This document shows positions 34,276 to 42,652 of a stretch of 64,000 nt of DNA, piece after piece. Source of the stretch: Porphyrobacter sp. IPPAS B-1204. GTDB lineage: Bacteria; Pseudomonadota; Alphaproteobacteria; Sphingomonadales; Sphingomonadaceae. The notes beneath the pieces are model-generated. The model worked only from the letters and a program-made list of their open reading frames with translations. It was not told the origin of the DNA and ran no database searches. The stretch spans positions 620,001-684,000 of the forward strand of contig RHGM01000001.1 of NCBI GenBank assembly GCA_003724185.1. The letters run 5' to 3'. Position numbers and translations under genes: made by a program. The first letter of the stretch is position 1. Each line of letters begins with the position of its first letter.

Positions 34276-34569
34276 TCAGGCTTGGTGCAAGACGGGCTCT
34301 TCCCACGGGCCGACGTCCAGCTCGATGGCGAGCGGCTCTGTGGGCGTGAGGTCAGCCTCGGATCTCAACTTCGCCCGCAATCCCGCAACGGCATCGTCCC
34401 GACGAGAAAAGAGGCCCGAGGGCGGATAGTCATTCATCCAGTAGCCGTTGCATTCCTCATCCGGCTCGTTGAACGTTTCGGTCGCGAACTGGAACAGACC
34501 GTCAGGGCGCACCAAGAGACGACCTCGGCGATTGCCAGCGACGAGCAATTCGGTGGCGGTTACTATCAT
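34276..34569 (-). CDS. Small hypothetical protein downstream of the S24 repressor
   Basis: A 97-aa soluble protein that I do not recognise. It is acidic, with an aromatic middle part (GYWMNDYPPSGLFSRRDDA) that could form a compact beta domain. It starts nine bases after the stop of the S24 repressor gene on the same strand, so the two are probably co-transcribed. It has no signal peptide or membrane segment. Coding status rests on spacing and codon use. Confidence 0.6.
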   Translation of the reverse strand: MIVTATELLVAGNRRGRLLVRPDGLFQFATETFNEPDEECNGYWMNDYPPSGLFSRRDDAVAGLRAKLRSEADLTPTEPLAIELDVGPWEEPVLHQA

Positions 34570-34578
34570 GGGGCAAGC

Positions 34579-35259
34579 CTAAACCCGCCCCCCCTTCCAA
34601 ACAACCCGCCCGATAATCGCGACCTCCTCCGCCGCCACCTCCACCGGCGGGTAGGCGAAGTTCTGCGAGAGCAGCGCCACCCGCCCCGGCCCGGCGCTGG
34701 CGACGCGTTTCACCATCAGCGTCTCGCCCAGCCGCACCACGTGGATGCCGTCGCGGAACGGGCGCGGGCTGCGGTCGACGAGGATTTCGTCGCCGTCATT
34801 GAGCAGCGGCTCCATCGAATCCCCCTCGACTCGGATCGCGGACAGCTCGGCGCGGGCGAGGCCCTGTTCCTCCAGCCAGCGGCGCGAGAAGCGGAAGGTG
34901 TCGAAGGCGGCCTCCCCGCCTGCCACCCGTCCCGGCCCGGCGGACGCGCCGAGATCGAGGCGGGGCACCTCCACCCATTCGCCTGACTCGCGCCGCCTAG
35001 GGGCTTTCACGTAGGAATTTTCCTGCGGCTCCCGCAATTCCTCCTCCCCCACGCCAAGGAAGCGGGCCAGGGTGGCGCGGTCCTGCTCCTCCAGTTTCCG
35101 GGGGCTACCTTTGCGAATGAATTGCTGGAGATAGGACGCATTTCGACCCAGCAGCTCGGACAGGGCGGCAAGGCTCACCCCCCTTGCCTGCGACAATTCC
35201 AGCAGCCGCGCCCGCGGTCCGGAGAGGGTTTCAGCGGGATTCTGTTGGGTTTCCTTCAT
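34579..35259 (-). CDS. S24-family repressor (CI/LexA-like) with HTH
   Basis: A 226-aa regulator with an N-terminal helix-turn-helix (VSLAALSELLGRNASYLQQF, about residues 28-47) and a C-terminal S24 peptidase domain. The catalytic Ser is in VEGDSMEP (near residue 150) and the catalytic Lys in LMVKRV (near 187). An Ala-Gly pair in the linker (ASAGPG, near 108) could be the self-cleavage site. It is not canonical LexA by its N-terminus but resembles phage CI-type repressors. It is divergent from two small genes. Confidence 0.87.
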   Translation of the reverse strand: MKETQQNPAETLSGPRARLLELSQARGVSLAALSELLGRNASYLQQFIRKGSPRKLEEQDRATLARFLGVGEEELREPQENSYVKAPRRRESGEWVEVPRLDLGASAGPGRVAGGEAAFDTFRFSRRWLEEQGLARAELSAIRVEGDSMEPLLNDGDEILVDRSPRPFRDGIHVVRLGETLMVKRVASAGPGRVALLSQNFAYPPVEVAAEEVAIIGRVVWKGGRV

Positions 35260-35324
35260 GGAAGCTTCCTACACGAAAGATTTTTCCTAGACAAGCCCGA
35301 AAAAAGCCGGAACATTTCAGAAAC
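35260..35324. promoter_or_regulatory. Putative operators between the S24 repressor and the small divergent genes
   Basis: The 134-bp divergent gap contains a 10-bp palindrome GGAAGCTTCC (35260-35269) touching the repressor start. It also has an imperfect direct repeat TTCCTACACGA (35266-35276) and TTCCTAGACAA (35284-35294), spaced 18 bp, about two helical turns. GAAC-N7-AAAC at 35310-35324 is one base off the alphaproteobacterial SOS box. These are reasonable repressor sites, but none is proven. Confidence 0.35.
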
Positions 35325-35393
35325 ATCGGGCGATTCGTCCGGTGTCTCAAACCACTGGCCGCCATCTCGCAAGCTTCAACAGGGACGCAAACC

Positions 35394-35597
35394 ATGCTGC
35401 TTCGAACCATCGAAACCTTCCTGCGGACATATTCCATGCCCGCCACCAAATTCGGGCGGCTGGCTGCCCATGATCCGCGCTTCGTGCTCGATCTGAGGAT
35501 GGGGCGAATCCCACGCCCCGATACCGAACTGCGCACCCGCGCATGGATGCAGGGCTATGCCGATGGATCGGCGGTCCAGATCAAGGAGGCCGCATGA
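35394..35597 (+). CDS. Small Cro-like HTH protein (candidate)
   Basis: A 67-aa basic protein. The region MPATKFGRLAAHDPRFVLDL (about residues 15-34) followed by RMGRIPRPDTELR has the spacing of a lambda-repressor-type helix-turn-helix. Similar short FGR..A..DP.FV.DLR.GR proteins are common in sphingomonads and unnamed. Because it is divergent from an S24 repressor, a Cro-like role is proposed (inference). It is followed by a gene overlapping its stop by ATGA. Confidence 0.6.
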   Translation: MLLRTIETFLRTYSMPATKFGRLAAHDPRFVLDLRMGRIPRPDTELRTRAWMQGYADGSAVQIKEAA

Positions 35598-36016
35598 TGC
35601 TGACCGAAAGCTTGCGCGATCCCTTCGCCCACATCTTCGCCGACTTTGAAACGATCGAGGTGAAGTCCGTCCCCGCTGCCCGGTCCGCTGGCTTCCGCCC
35701 GCGGCGCACGCTGGCAGACCGGGTGCGCGCCGCCCTCATGGGGCTGACCGGCGGCGCAGGGACGGTGCTGGGGCACGAGGAAAAGCCATGGGTCTCGATC
35801 ACCTTTTCCGGCACGCGGCACGAGGTGGTGCTGGAATTTTGCGGGCCGGAAGCCGTCGCGGCGGGCGAGGCACTGATCGAGCGGCTGCCCGATCACGAGT
35901 TCGCCCTGCCCGGCCAGCTGGTCGCCGATGCGACCATCACCAAGGTCGACCACCGCTTCGGCGCGATGGAGCGGCTGGAGGTGACAGCGGTGCTGTTGCT
36001 GCTGGAGGAGGGTTAG
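35594..36016 (+). CDS. Hypothetical protein coupled to the Cro-like gene
   Basis: A 140-aa soluble protein with no recognised domain. The C-terminal two thirds (about 65-140) look like an alpha/beta ferredoxin-like or barrel fold, ending in TAVLLLLEEG. The ATG at 35594 overlaps the stop of the Cro-like gene, and AAGGAGG lies four bases upstream, so expression is coupled. Repeat A follows directly downstream. Confidence 0.65.
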   Translation: MMLTESLRDPFAHIFADFETIEVKSVPAARSAGFRPRRTLADRVRAALMGLTGGAGTVLGHEEKPWVSITFSGTRHEVVLEFCGPEAVAAGEALIERLPDHEFALPGQLVADATITKVDHRFGAMERLEVTAVLLLLEEG

Positions 36017-36024
36017 GCCTTATT

Positions 36025-36150
36025 CTCGTCATTGCGAGGAGCCGGAGGCGGAGTCGCAGACGGCGCTCAGCGCCACCCGGCAATCCATGTACTGCCGTCG
36101 GATCTGGATGACGCAGGTTCATGGATTGCTTCGCTACGCTCGCAATGACG
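36025..36150. repeat. Dispersed palindromic repeat, copy A
   Basis: A 126-bp element bounded by a perfect 13-bp inverted repeat (TCGTCATTGCGAG and CTCGCAATGACGA). An inner pair is GCAATCCATG and CATGGATTGC. The same blocks occur in copy B at 42653-42756. It lies between convergent genes (36016 and 36158). CATTGCGAG...GCAATCC palindromes of this kind are widespread small non-coding repeats in many bacteria. Confidence 0.8.
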
Positions 36151-36157
36151 AAATCGG

Positions 36158-37594
36158 CTAATTCCGCCGCACTACCAGATTCCGGATCTCGCTCATGTCC
36201 TCCATCGCGAACCGCACGCCTTCGCGGCCCAGACCCGAGTCTTTCACGCCGCCGTAAGGCATGTTGTCGACCCGGTAACTGGGCACATCATTGATCACCA
36301 CCCCGCCGACATCGAGCCTGTCCCACGCGTCGAACATCTGGAACAGGTCGCGGGTGAATATCCCTGCCTGAAGGCCGAATTTGGAGTTGTTGACCTCCTC
36401 CAGCGCCTCATCGAAGTGGGAGAAGCGTTGCAGGATTGCGAGCGGGCCGAAGGCTTCCTCGTTCTTCGCCTTGGCATCATCCGGCACGCCTTCGAGCAGC
36501 GTCGCCTCCAGCATGTTGCCGCGTGACAGGCCCCCGCCGCACAGCAGGGTCGCGCCTGCGGCCACGGCCTCGTCGATCCAGCCTTTCAGCCGCTTGGCCT
36601 CTCCGTCAGAGATCATCGGGCCGATGAAGGTGTCGCGGTCTTTCGGATCGCCCGCCACCAGCTTGCCCGCACGCTCGACCAGCATCGTCTTGAAGCGGTC
36701 ATACACGGCATCGTGGATCAGGATGCGCTGCACGCCGATGCAGGACTGGCCAGACTGGTAGAACGCGCCGAAGATTACCCGCTCCAGCGCGTCGGCAAGA
36801 TCGGCGTCCTGGTCGATGATCACGGCCGCATTGCCGCCGAGTTCGAGCACGACCTTCTTCTTGCCCGCCTTGGCCTTCAGATCCCAGCCCACGCCCGGCG
36901 AGCCGGTGAAGGACAGGAGCTTCAGCCGCTCGTCCTCGGTGAACAGGTCCGCGCCATCACGGCTGGCGGGCAGGATAGAGAACGCACCTTGGGGCAGCAC
37001 GTCGCATTCGGCCAGCACCTCGCCCATGATGATCGCGCCCAGCGGGGTCTTGGACGCGGGTTTCATCACGAAGGGGCAGCCCATTGCGATGGCGGGCGCG
37101 ATTTTGTGCGCAGCGAGGTTTAGCGGGAAGTTGAACGGCGAGATAAAGCTGCACGGCCCGATCGGCACGCGCTTCCACATCCCCATGTAACCCTTGGCCC
37201 GCGCCGAAATGTCGAGGGGTTGGACCTCGCCGTAATTCCTCACCGCTTCCTCGGCAGCGATGCGGAAGGTGTCGATCAGCCGAGTGGCTTCGCCTTCGGC
37301 ATCCTTGATCGGCTTGCCCGCTTCGACACACAGGGCGTAGGCGAGTTCATCGAACCGTTCCCGAAACCGCCCGACGCAGTGCATCAGCACGTTCTGTTTC
37401 TCATAGGACGCCAGCCGCGCCATCGGCTCGGCCGCGCGCACGGCGCCTGCAATCGCCTCCTCGATCACGTCGGGCGTGGCCAGCGCGGTGCGGAACGCCA
37501 CTTCGCCGGTGTACTTGTCCGTTACCTCCAGATCGGTGTTGGGCTGCGCCGCCTTGTTGTTGAGGTAGAGCGGGTAGGTATCCTTGAGTTTCAT
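36158..37594 (-). CDS. NAD(P)-dependent aldehyde dehydrogenase
   Basis: ALDH-superfamily enzyme of 478 aa. Key features are SPFNFPLNL (cofactor channel, near residue 155), FTGSPGVG (nucleotide binding, near 232), the general-base Glu in LELGGN (near 255), and the catalytic Cys in GQSCIGVQ (near 288). It is complete. It sits 23 bases downstream of the ThDP enzyme gene, so an aldehyde made by that enzyme could be its substrate (inference). It resembles lactaldehyde/glyceraldehyde-type ALDHs more than betaine aldehyde dehydrogenases, with limited certainty. Confidence 0.9.
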   Translation of the reverse strand: MKLKDTYPLYLNNKAAQPNTDLEVTDKYTGEVAFRTALATPDVIEEAIAGAVRAAEPMARLASYEKQNVLMHCVGRFRERFDELAYALCVEAGKPIKDAEGEATRLIDTFRIAAEEAVRNYGEVQPLDISARAKGYMGMWKRVPIGPCSFISPFNFPLNLAAHKIAPAIAMGCPFVMKPASKTPLGAIIMGEVLAECDVLPQGAFSILPASRDGADLFTEDERLKLLSFTGSPGVGWDLKAKAGKKKVVLELGGNAAVIIDQDADLADALERVIFGAFYQSGQSCIGVQRILIHDAVYDRFKTMLVERAGKLVAGDPKDRDTFIGPMISDGEAKRLKGWIDEAVAAGATLLCGGGLSRGNMLEATLLEGVPDDAKAKNEEAFGPLAILQRFSHFDEALEEVNNSKFGLQAGIFTRDLFQMFDAWDRLDVGGVVINDVPSYRVDNMPYGGVKDSGLGREGVRFAMEDMSEIRNLVVRRN

Positions 37595-37617
37595 CGGGCG
37601 TCCTTCCCCATCGCAGC

Positions 37618-39300
37618 CTAAAGCTCCTTGCTCAGCCGTTTGATGTCGATGTTCAGGATCTGGTCGTTCTCGGTGTAGTCAACCGGACAATCGATCAGAT
37701 GCACCCCCGGTGTGGCGAGGCAATGGGCCAGCAAGTCGGTGAGGTGTTCGGAGGATGTCACCCGGTGACCGATCGCGCCGTAGCTTTCGGCATATTTGAC
37801 GAAATCCGGGTTGCCATAGGTCAGGCCGAAATCGGCAAAGCCCATGTTGGCCTGCTTCCAGCGGATCATGCCGTAAGCATCATCGCGCAGAATCAGCACG
37901 GTGAGATTGAGGCCAAGCCTGACCGCCGTTTCCATTTCCTGCGAGTTCATCATGAACCCGCCATCGCCGCAAATCGCCATCACCTTGCGATCCGGATAGA
38001 GCATCGCGCTCATCATCGCGCTGGGAAGGCCCGCACCCATCGTCGCCAGCGCATTGTCCAGCAGCACGGTGTTGGGCAGGTAGGCGCTGTATCCGCGCGC
38101 GAACCAGATCTTGTAGACCCCGTTATCCAGGCAGATGATCCCGTCCTCCGGCATCGCGCCGCGCACCTGCGCCACCAGATGCGGCGGGAAGATCGGGAAG
38201 CGCGCATCAGCCGCCAGCGGCGCGGTGTGGGCCACTTCGGCGGCGCGGTATTCTAGCATCCTGCGGAAATCCCACTTGCCCTGCGGCACGATGTCTTCCT
38301 TGATCTGGTAGATCGCGTTGGCGATGTCCCCGATCACTTCGACATGCGGGAAATAGACCGGATCGACCTCGGCGGTCTTGGTCGAGACGTGGATTACCTT
38401 GGGCGGACTGTCCGATCCCACGGGGCCTTCGCCATCATTGCGCATGAAGAACGGCGGCTTTTCGATCACGTCATGCCCGATGTTGACGATGCAATCGGCG
38501 TCCTGAATGGCGCGGTGCACGAAATCGCCTGCCGAAAGCGCCGCGCAGCCGAGGAACAGCGGGTGGCGTTCATCGACCACGCCCTTGCCCATCTGGGTGG
38601 TGACAAAGGGAATGCCGGTCTTGTCGATGAATTGCCGCAGCATCCGCCCGGTCATCTTGCGGTTGGCACCCGCGCCGATGACGAGGATCGGGGCCTTGGC
38701 GTGCTCGATCGCCAGAACGGCCTGACGCACGGCCTTTTCCTCGGCGCTGGGACGCCGCGCAAGGCTGGCGGCGAGCGGCCGGCTGGTGGTGTGTTCTTCG
38801 GCGATATCTTCAGGGAATTCGAGATGGACCGCGCCGGGCTTTTCCTCCTCGGCCAGCCGGATCGCTTCACGCACCCGGCTGGGGATATTGTCGGCGCTGG
38901 CGAGCTGGTGGGCGTATTTGGTGATGGGGCTCATCATCGCCACCACATCAAGGATCTGGAACCGGCCCTGCTTCGATTTCTTGATCGGCTTCTGCCCGGT
39001 GATCGCCAGCGTCGGCATCCCGCCCAGCTGCGAATAGGCAACCGCGGTCACCATGTTGGTCGCCCCCGGCCCCAGCGTCGCCAGAAACACGCCGGTCTTG
39101 CCGGTGTGCCGGCCATAGGTTGCGGCCATGAAGCCCGCGCCCTGTTCGTGGCGGGTGAGGATCAGCTTGATTTTGTCGGACTTCGACAGGCTTTCGAGAA
39201 AATCGAGGTTTTCTTCACCCGGCACACCGAAGATGTATTCGACGCCCTCGGCCTCCAGACACTCGATGAACAGGTCCGATGCCTTCTTTGAATCGCTCAT
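37618..39300 (-). CDS. Acetolactate synthase large-subunit-like ThDP enzyme
   Basis: A 560-aa thiamine-diphosphate enzyme of the acetolactate synthase/oxalyl-CoA decarboxylase group. The N-terminal domain has VPGEENLDF (near residue 29) and the catalytic Glu in TRHEQGAGF (near 53). The C-terminal ThDP motif is GDGGFMMNSQEME (near 440-452). There is no adjacent small subunit (ilvN-like), so it is probably a catabolic or stand-alone enzyme rather than the branched-chain biosynthetic IlvB. ATG 39300 is chosen; the frame opens at 39369. Confidence 0.85.
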   Translation of the reverse strand: MSDSKKASDLFIECLEAEGVEYIFGVPGEENLDFLESLSKSDKIKLILTRHEQGAGFMAATYGRHTGKTGVFLATLGPGATNMVTAVAYSQLGGMPTLAITGQKPIKKSKQGRFQILDVVAMMSPITKYAHQLASADNIPSRVREAIRLAEEEKPGAVHLEFPEDIAEEHTTSRPLAASLARRPSAEEKAVRQAVLAIEHAKAPILVIGAGANRKMTGRMLRQFIDKTGIPFVTTQMGKGVVDERHPLFLGCAALSAGDFVHRAIQDADCIVNIGHDVIEKPPFFMRNDGEGPVGSDSPPKVIHVSTKTAEVDPVYFPHVEVIGDIANAIYQIKEDIVPQGKWDFRRMLEYRAAEVAHTAPLAADARFPIFPPHLVAQVRGAMPEDGIICLDNGVYKIWFARGYSAYLPNTVLLDNALATMGAGLPSAMMSAMLYPDRKVMAICGDGGFMMNSQEMETAVRLGLNLTVLILRDDAYGMIRWKQANMGFADFGLTYGNPDFVKYAESYGAIGHRVTSSEHLTDLLAHCLATPGVHLIDCPVDYTENDQILNIDIKRLSKEL

Positions 39301-39365
39301 GCTCGCAAATCCCCCCTTTGCCACGGCAGGCCCCCCGGCCTCCCCGCTCAACCGCGCTTCCGCCG

Positions 39366-39400
39366 TCACGCAGTAACGCGGCTGTGTGACCGCTGCGTGA
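39366..39400 (-). promoter_or_regulatory. Inverted repeat upstream of the ThDP enzyme gene
   Basis: TCACGCAG (39366-39373) and CTGCGTGA (39393-39400) are perfect 8-bp arms separated by 19 bp, within the 158-bp gap upstream of the ThDP enzyme. It may be an operator or a leader hairpin; no promoter elements are confidently placed. Confidence 0.3.
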
Positions 39401-39458
39401 TGAACCCATCGGGCGGGAATGTATTGCTGAAAAGCGCCAAGCCGCGCGCGCGGTGCGG

Positions 39459-40409
39459 TCAGTAGCCCAACCGGGGATCGAACACCGGGCCGATGGCCTC
39501 GCCGCGCAGATATTTATCGAGATTGTCGAGGAAGCGGTCGCCTGAACGGATGAACATCTTGCTCTGCGCGCGGCCCGAAAGGTGCATCGAGATATGCGCG
39601 TTATCGAGCGCCCACAGCGGGTGGTCAGCCGGCAGGGGTTCGGGCGTGGTGACATCGAGGAACGCGCCGCCGATCGCCTTGCGCTCCAGCGCTTCGACCA
39701 GCGCGGGCTGATCGATCACGCTGCCGCGCGCGATGTTGACGATCACGGCATCGGATTTCATCGCCGCCAGTTCCGCTGCCCCGATCATGCCTTCGGTTTC
39801 GGGCGTGGCGGGAACGGCGAGGATGATCCAGTCGAACTCCCCCAGCCGCGCGCGCCATTCATCCGGGCCGAGGGTGTTCTCGCCAGGGGAACGCCGGACC
39901 ACGCAAACGTCCACGTCAAATGCGGCCAGGCGCGGCTGGATCAGCTTGCCGATCGCACCATAGCCCAGCAGCAGCGCCTTCGATCCCGCCAACTCGCGCT
40001 TGCCGGGGCTGTCGAGCAACCACTCGCGCCGCTCCTGTGCGCGCACCACATCGCGATAGCCCTTGGCGATATTGAGCATCCCCATCACCACATATTCGGC
40101 GATGGTGATGGCGTTGATCCCGGCCCCGTTGGTGACCGTGATCCCGCGTTCGATCAGCACATCCATCGGCAGGAAATCGAGCCCCGCGTAGATCGAATTG
40201 AGCCATTTCAGCTTCTTGGCTGCGCGCAGGGTTTCCGCCATCGCGGCCTGATCGTTCATATCGAACCAGCCGATTTCCGCGTCGGCGACGGCGGCCTTGG
40301 CTTCGTCGGCCGACATGAACCAGCGTATGTCGAGCCCTTCAGGCAGGCGATGTTCGAGCATCGGGCGGATCAGGCCGGAAAGGGCCAAGGTCGTCGGGCG
40401 GGTGGTCAT
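39459..40409 (-). CDS. D-2-hydroxyacid dehydrogenase family protein
   Basis: A 316-aa NAD(P)-dependent dehydrogenase. The Rossmann motif is GYGAIGK (near residues 148-154), followed by VVRRS, which hints at NADP preference. The catalytic Arg is in NIARGSVID (near 228), Glu in TTPEPLPADHP (near 258) and His in NAHISMHLSG (near 276). It resembles the glyoxylate/hydroxypyruvate-type group. It is transcribed toward the ThDP enzyme and the aldehyde dehydrogenase, so the three may handle linked small hydroxy or oxo acids (inference). Confidence 0.88.
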   Translation of the reverse strand: MTTRPTTLALSGLIRPMLEHRLPEGLDIRWFMSADEAKAAVADAEIGWFDMNDQAAMAETLRAAKKLKWLNSIYAGLDFLPMDVLIERGITVTNGAGINAITIAEYVVMGMLNIAKGYRDVVRAQERREWLLDSPGKRELAGSKALLLGYGAIGKLIQPRLAAFDVDVCVVRRSPGENTLGPDEWRARLGEFDWIILAVPATPETEGMIGAAELAAMKSDAVIVNIARGSVIDQPALVEALERKAIGGAFLDVTTPEPLPADHPLWALDNAHISMHLSGRAQSKMFIRSGDRFLDNLDKYLRGEAIGPVFDPRLGY

Positions 40410-40461
40410 GGACGGAGTGCTTAAGCGCCAGCCCCCCGCCCTGCCAAGCCGCTTTTGCCGA

Positions 40462-40490
40462 TTGACCGATGCTCAGGCGGCGGGCTACGC
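40462..40490 (+). promoter_or_regulatory. Promoter of the 2OG-Fe(II) oxygenase gene
   Basis: TTGACC (40462-40467), exactly 17 bp, and CTACGC (40485-40490) match the alphaproteobacterial consensus well. The downstream ATG at 40499 lies only eight bases after the -10, implying a leaderless or near-leaderless mRNA. This argues against the upstream ATG at 40469, which lies inside the promoter. Confidence 0.6.
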
Positions 40491-40498
40491 GCCGCGCC

Positions 40499-41131
40499 AT
40501 GCTATTGCCGGTCTGCGTCATCGACGGATTTCTGGGTCCGGAAAAATCGGCCCGGCTGCTCGATTTTGCCACGCACAACCAGCACCTTTTCGCGCCATCG
40601 GATGTGCACAATGAGGCCGCGAGCCGTGAGCATGGGCTGCGGCGCGCGTCGCTTTCGCTGGTGGAAGGCCACGCGGAAGCGCTGGCCGACTTCACAGCGG
40701 CGGTGGATGCCAATTTCATCCGTCTTTGCAAGGCGGTGGGCGTGCCGGAATTCGTCGTCAGCGAGTGCGAGATGGATCTAGTCGCGCATCTTGATGGGCA
40801 TCACTACCGGCGGCACGTCGATGTCCTGACCGAGGCCGCGCGGGCAGAGACGACCGCCGACCGGATGATCAGCCTCGTCTATTATGTCCACCAGCAACCG
40901 CAAGCCTTCAGCGGCGGCGAGCTTGACCTGTTCGCCATTGCCGGCCCCGGCAGCCACCGGGTGGAACCGCGCCATGATCGGCTGGTGGCCTTTTCGCCGA
41001 TGGCCCCGCACGAAGTGCGCAACGTGACTCTGCCGGGCAACCGGTTTGCCGATGCGCGGTTTTCGGTGGCCTGCTGGCTGTGCCGCGCACGCGGTGGCAG
41101 CGAGGACCAGACCCCTTCGGTTGCGGATTAG
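40499..41131 (+). CDS. 2-oxoglutarate-Fe(II) dioxygenase family protein
   Basis: A 210-aa double-stranded beta-helix oxygenase of the prolyl-4-hydroxylase-like type. The iron-binding HxD is in RRHVDVLTEA (near residue 103), the second His is in MAPHEVRNV (near 170), and the 2OG-binding Arg is probably the one in DARFSVACW (near 188). Substrate is unknown; small bacterial members may hydroxylate proteins. The start is moved to ATG 40499 because of the promoter; ATG 40469 would add ten residues. It ends four bases into the cysS 3' end. Confidence 0.82.
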   Translation: MLLPVCVIDGFLGPEKSARLLDFATHNQHLFAPSDVHNEAASREHGLRRASLSLVEGHAEALADFTAAVDANFIRLCKAVGVPEFVVSECEMDLVAHLDGHHYRRHVDVLTEAARAETTADRMISLVYYVHQQPQAFSGGELDLFAIAGPGSHRVEPRHDRLVAFSPMAPHEVRNVTLPGNRFADARFSVACWLCRARGGSEDQTPSVAD

Positions 41132-42612
41132 GCCAGCTTCCACTCCCAGCCGAGCGGATCGCCGTCCATCACTTCAACACCAGCCGCGCCAAGTTCATCA
41201 CGGATCGCATCTGAAGCGGCGAAGTCCTTGGCAGCGCGGGCTTCCTTGCGGCTTGCGAGCGCGGTGTCGATTTCGGTCTCGTTGATCGTGGCTGAGATGG
41301 GGCGGATGCGCAGGTCGGCGCGCTGAAGCTTGCCAAGGCCAAGGCCCAGCACGCTGTCCATCTTCACCGCCGCCGTGACAATGCATTCAGGCGCAACCTT
41401 CTTGAGCGCCAGCATTTCCTCCAGCACGGTCAGCGCCTCGGCGGTGTTGAGATCCTGCGCGATGGCAGCATCGAACCGCGCCACAAGATCGCGGGTCACG
41501 CGCTCGTATTCCCAGCTATCGCCCGGCACCTCGCGGGGCGGCTGGCGCAATTGATCGTGCCACTTGGCAAAACCCATCACCATCCGCTTGAGCCGCGTCA
41601 ACGCGGCGCCGAGGCCCTCCCAGCTGAACTCCAGCTCGCTGCGATAATGCGCCTGCAGGCACATCAGCCGATAGGCGAGCGGGTGATAGCCCTTGTCGAC
41701 CAGCAATTGCAGCCGCAGGAATTCGCCCGAGGACTTCGACATCTTCCCTGATCGTTCGACGAGGAAGTTGTTGTGCATCCAGATCTTCGCGCCCGAATTC
41801 CTCGGGTCGTCGAGGCCCCCATCCTCCTTGGCGTTGCAGCAGAACGCCTGATTCTGCGCGATTTCGTTGGGATGGTGGATTTCGCGGTGGTCGATCCCGC
41901 CGGTGTGGATGTCGAAGGGGAAGCCCAAGAGCGCCTCGCCCATCACCGAGCATTCCAGGTGCCACCCCGGCGCGCCCCGGCCCCAAGGGCTGTCCCATTC
42001 CATCTGCCGCGTCTCGCCAGCCGGAGTCTTGCGCCAGATCGCGAAGTCGGCCGCATTGCGCTTGCCTTCGACGCTTTCGATCCGCCCCTCTCCGTCCTCG
42101 GTGACGGCCCGCGCCAAGCGCCCATAATCCGCCACCGTGGACACATCGAAATAGAGCCCGCTCTCCAGTTCGTAGCAGTGCTTGTCCGCGATGCTCTTGC
42201 CCCAGTCGATCATTGCTTCGACATATTCGGTCGCACGCGGATGCTGTTTCGGCTGGACGTTCAGCCGCGCCAGATCCTGTTCGAAATCCGCCTGATAGAA
42301 CTTGGCGATGTCCCACGCGCTCTTGCCCTCGCGCTGCGCCATGCGCTCCATCTTGTCCTCACCCTCATCCGCATCGGATGTGAGGTGGCCGACATCGGTG
42401 ATGTTGACGACATGGGTGAGCTTGTACCCCTTCCACTGCAACGTCCGCCCCAGCGTATCGGCAAACACATAGGCGCGCATATTGCCGATATGCTGGTAGT
42501 TATAGACCGTCGGCCCGCAGCTATAGACGCGCGCCTCGCCGGGGTGGACGGGCTCGAACACCTCGATCGAACGGGTAAGCGAGTTGAACAGCTTCAGAGG
42601 CGCGTCGGTCAT
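41128..42612 (-). CDS. cysS: Cysteinyl-tRNA synthetase
   Basis: Class I aminoacyl-tRNA synthetase of 494 aa. Features are the zinc-binding Cys32 in SCGPTVYNY, the HIGH-type motif HIGN at 41-44, the WHLECS block with another zinc Cys (near 225), and KMSKS (near 285). The C-terminal anticodon-binding DALR-like domain completes it. It is intact. ATG 42612 is set by homology; the frame opens at 42684 inside repeat B. Its promoter must lie in or upstream of repeat B. Confidence 0.95.
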   Translation of the reverse strand: MTDAPLKLFNSLTRSIEVFEPVHPGEARVYSCGPTVYNYQHIGNMRAYVFADTLGRTLQWKGYKLTHVVNITDVGHLTSDADEGEDKMERMAQREGKSAWDIAKFYQADFEQDLARLNVQPKQHPRATEYVEAMIDWGKSIADKHCYELESGLYFDVSTVADYGRLARAVTEDGEGRIESVEGKRNAADFAIWRKTPAGETRQMEWDSPWGRGAPGWHLECSVMGEALLGFPFDIHTGGIDHREIHHPNEIAQNQAFCCNAKEDGGLDDPRNSGAKIWMHNNFLVERSGKMSKSSGEFLRLQLLVDKGYHPLAYRLMCLQAHYRSELEFSWEGLGAALTRLKRMVMGFAKWHDQLRQPPREVPGDSWEYERVTRDLVARFDAAIAQDLNTAEALTVLEEMLALKKVAPECIVTAAVKMDSVLGLGLGKLQRADLRIRPISATINETEIDTALASRKEARAAKDFAASDAIRDELGAAGVEVMDGDPLGWEWKLA

Positions 42613-42652
42613 AGGCGCGCTTTGGCCAGCCGCAGGCACAACGTCAATTCCC

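Noticed and set aside
34276..36158. Complete prophage around the S24 repressor
   Set aside because: No integrase, capsid, terminase or attachment-site duplication was seen; only a regulatory cassette can be supported.
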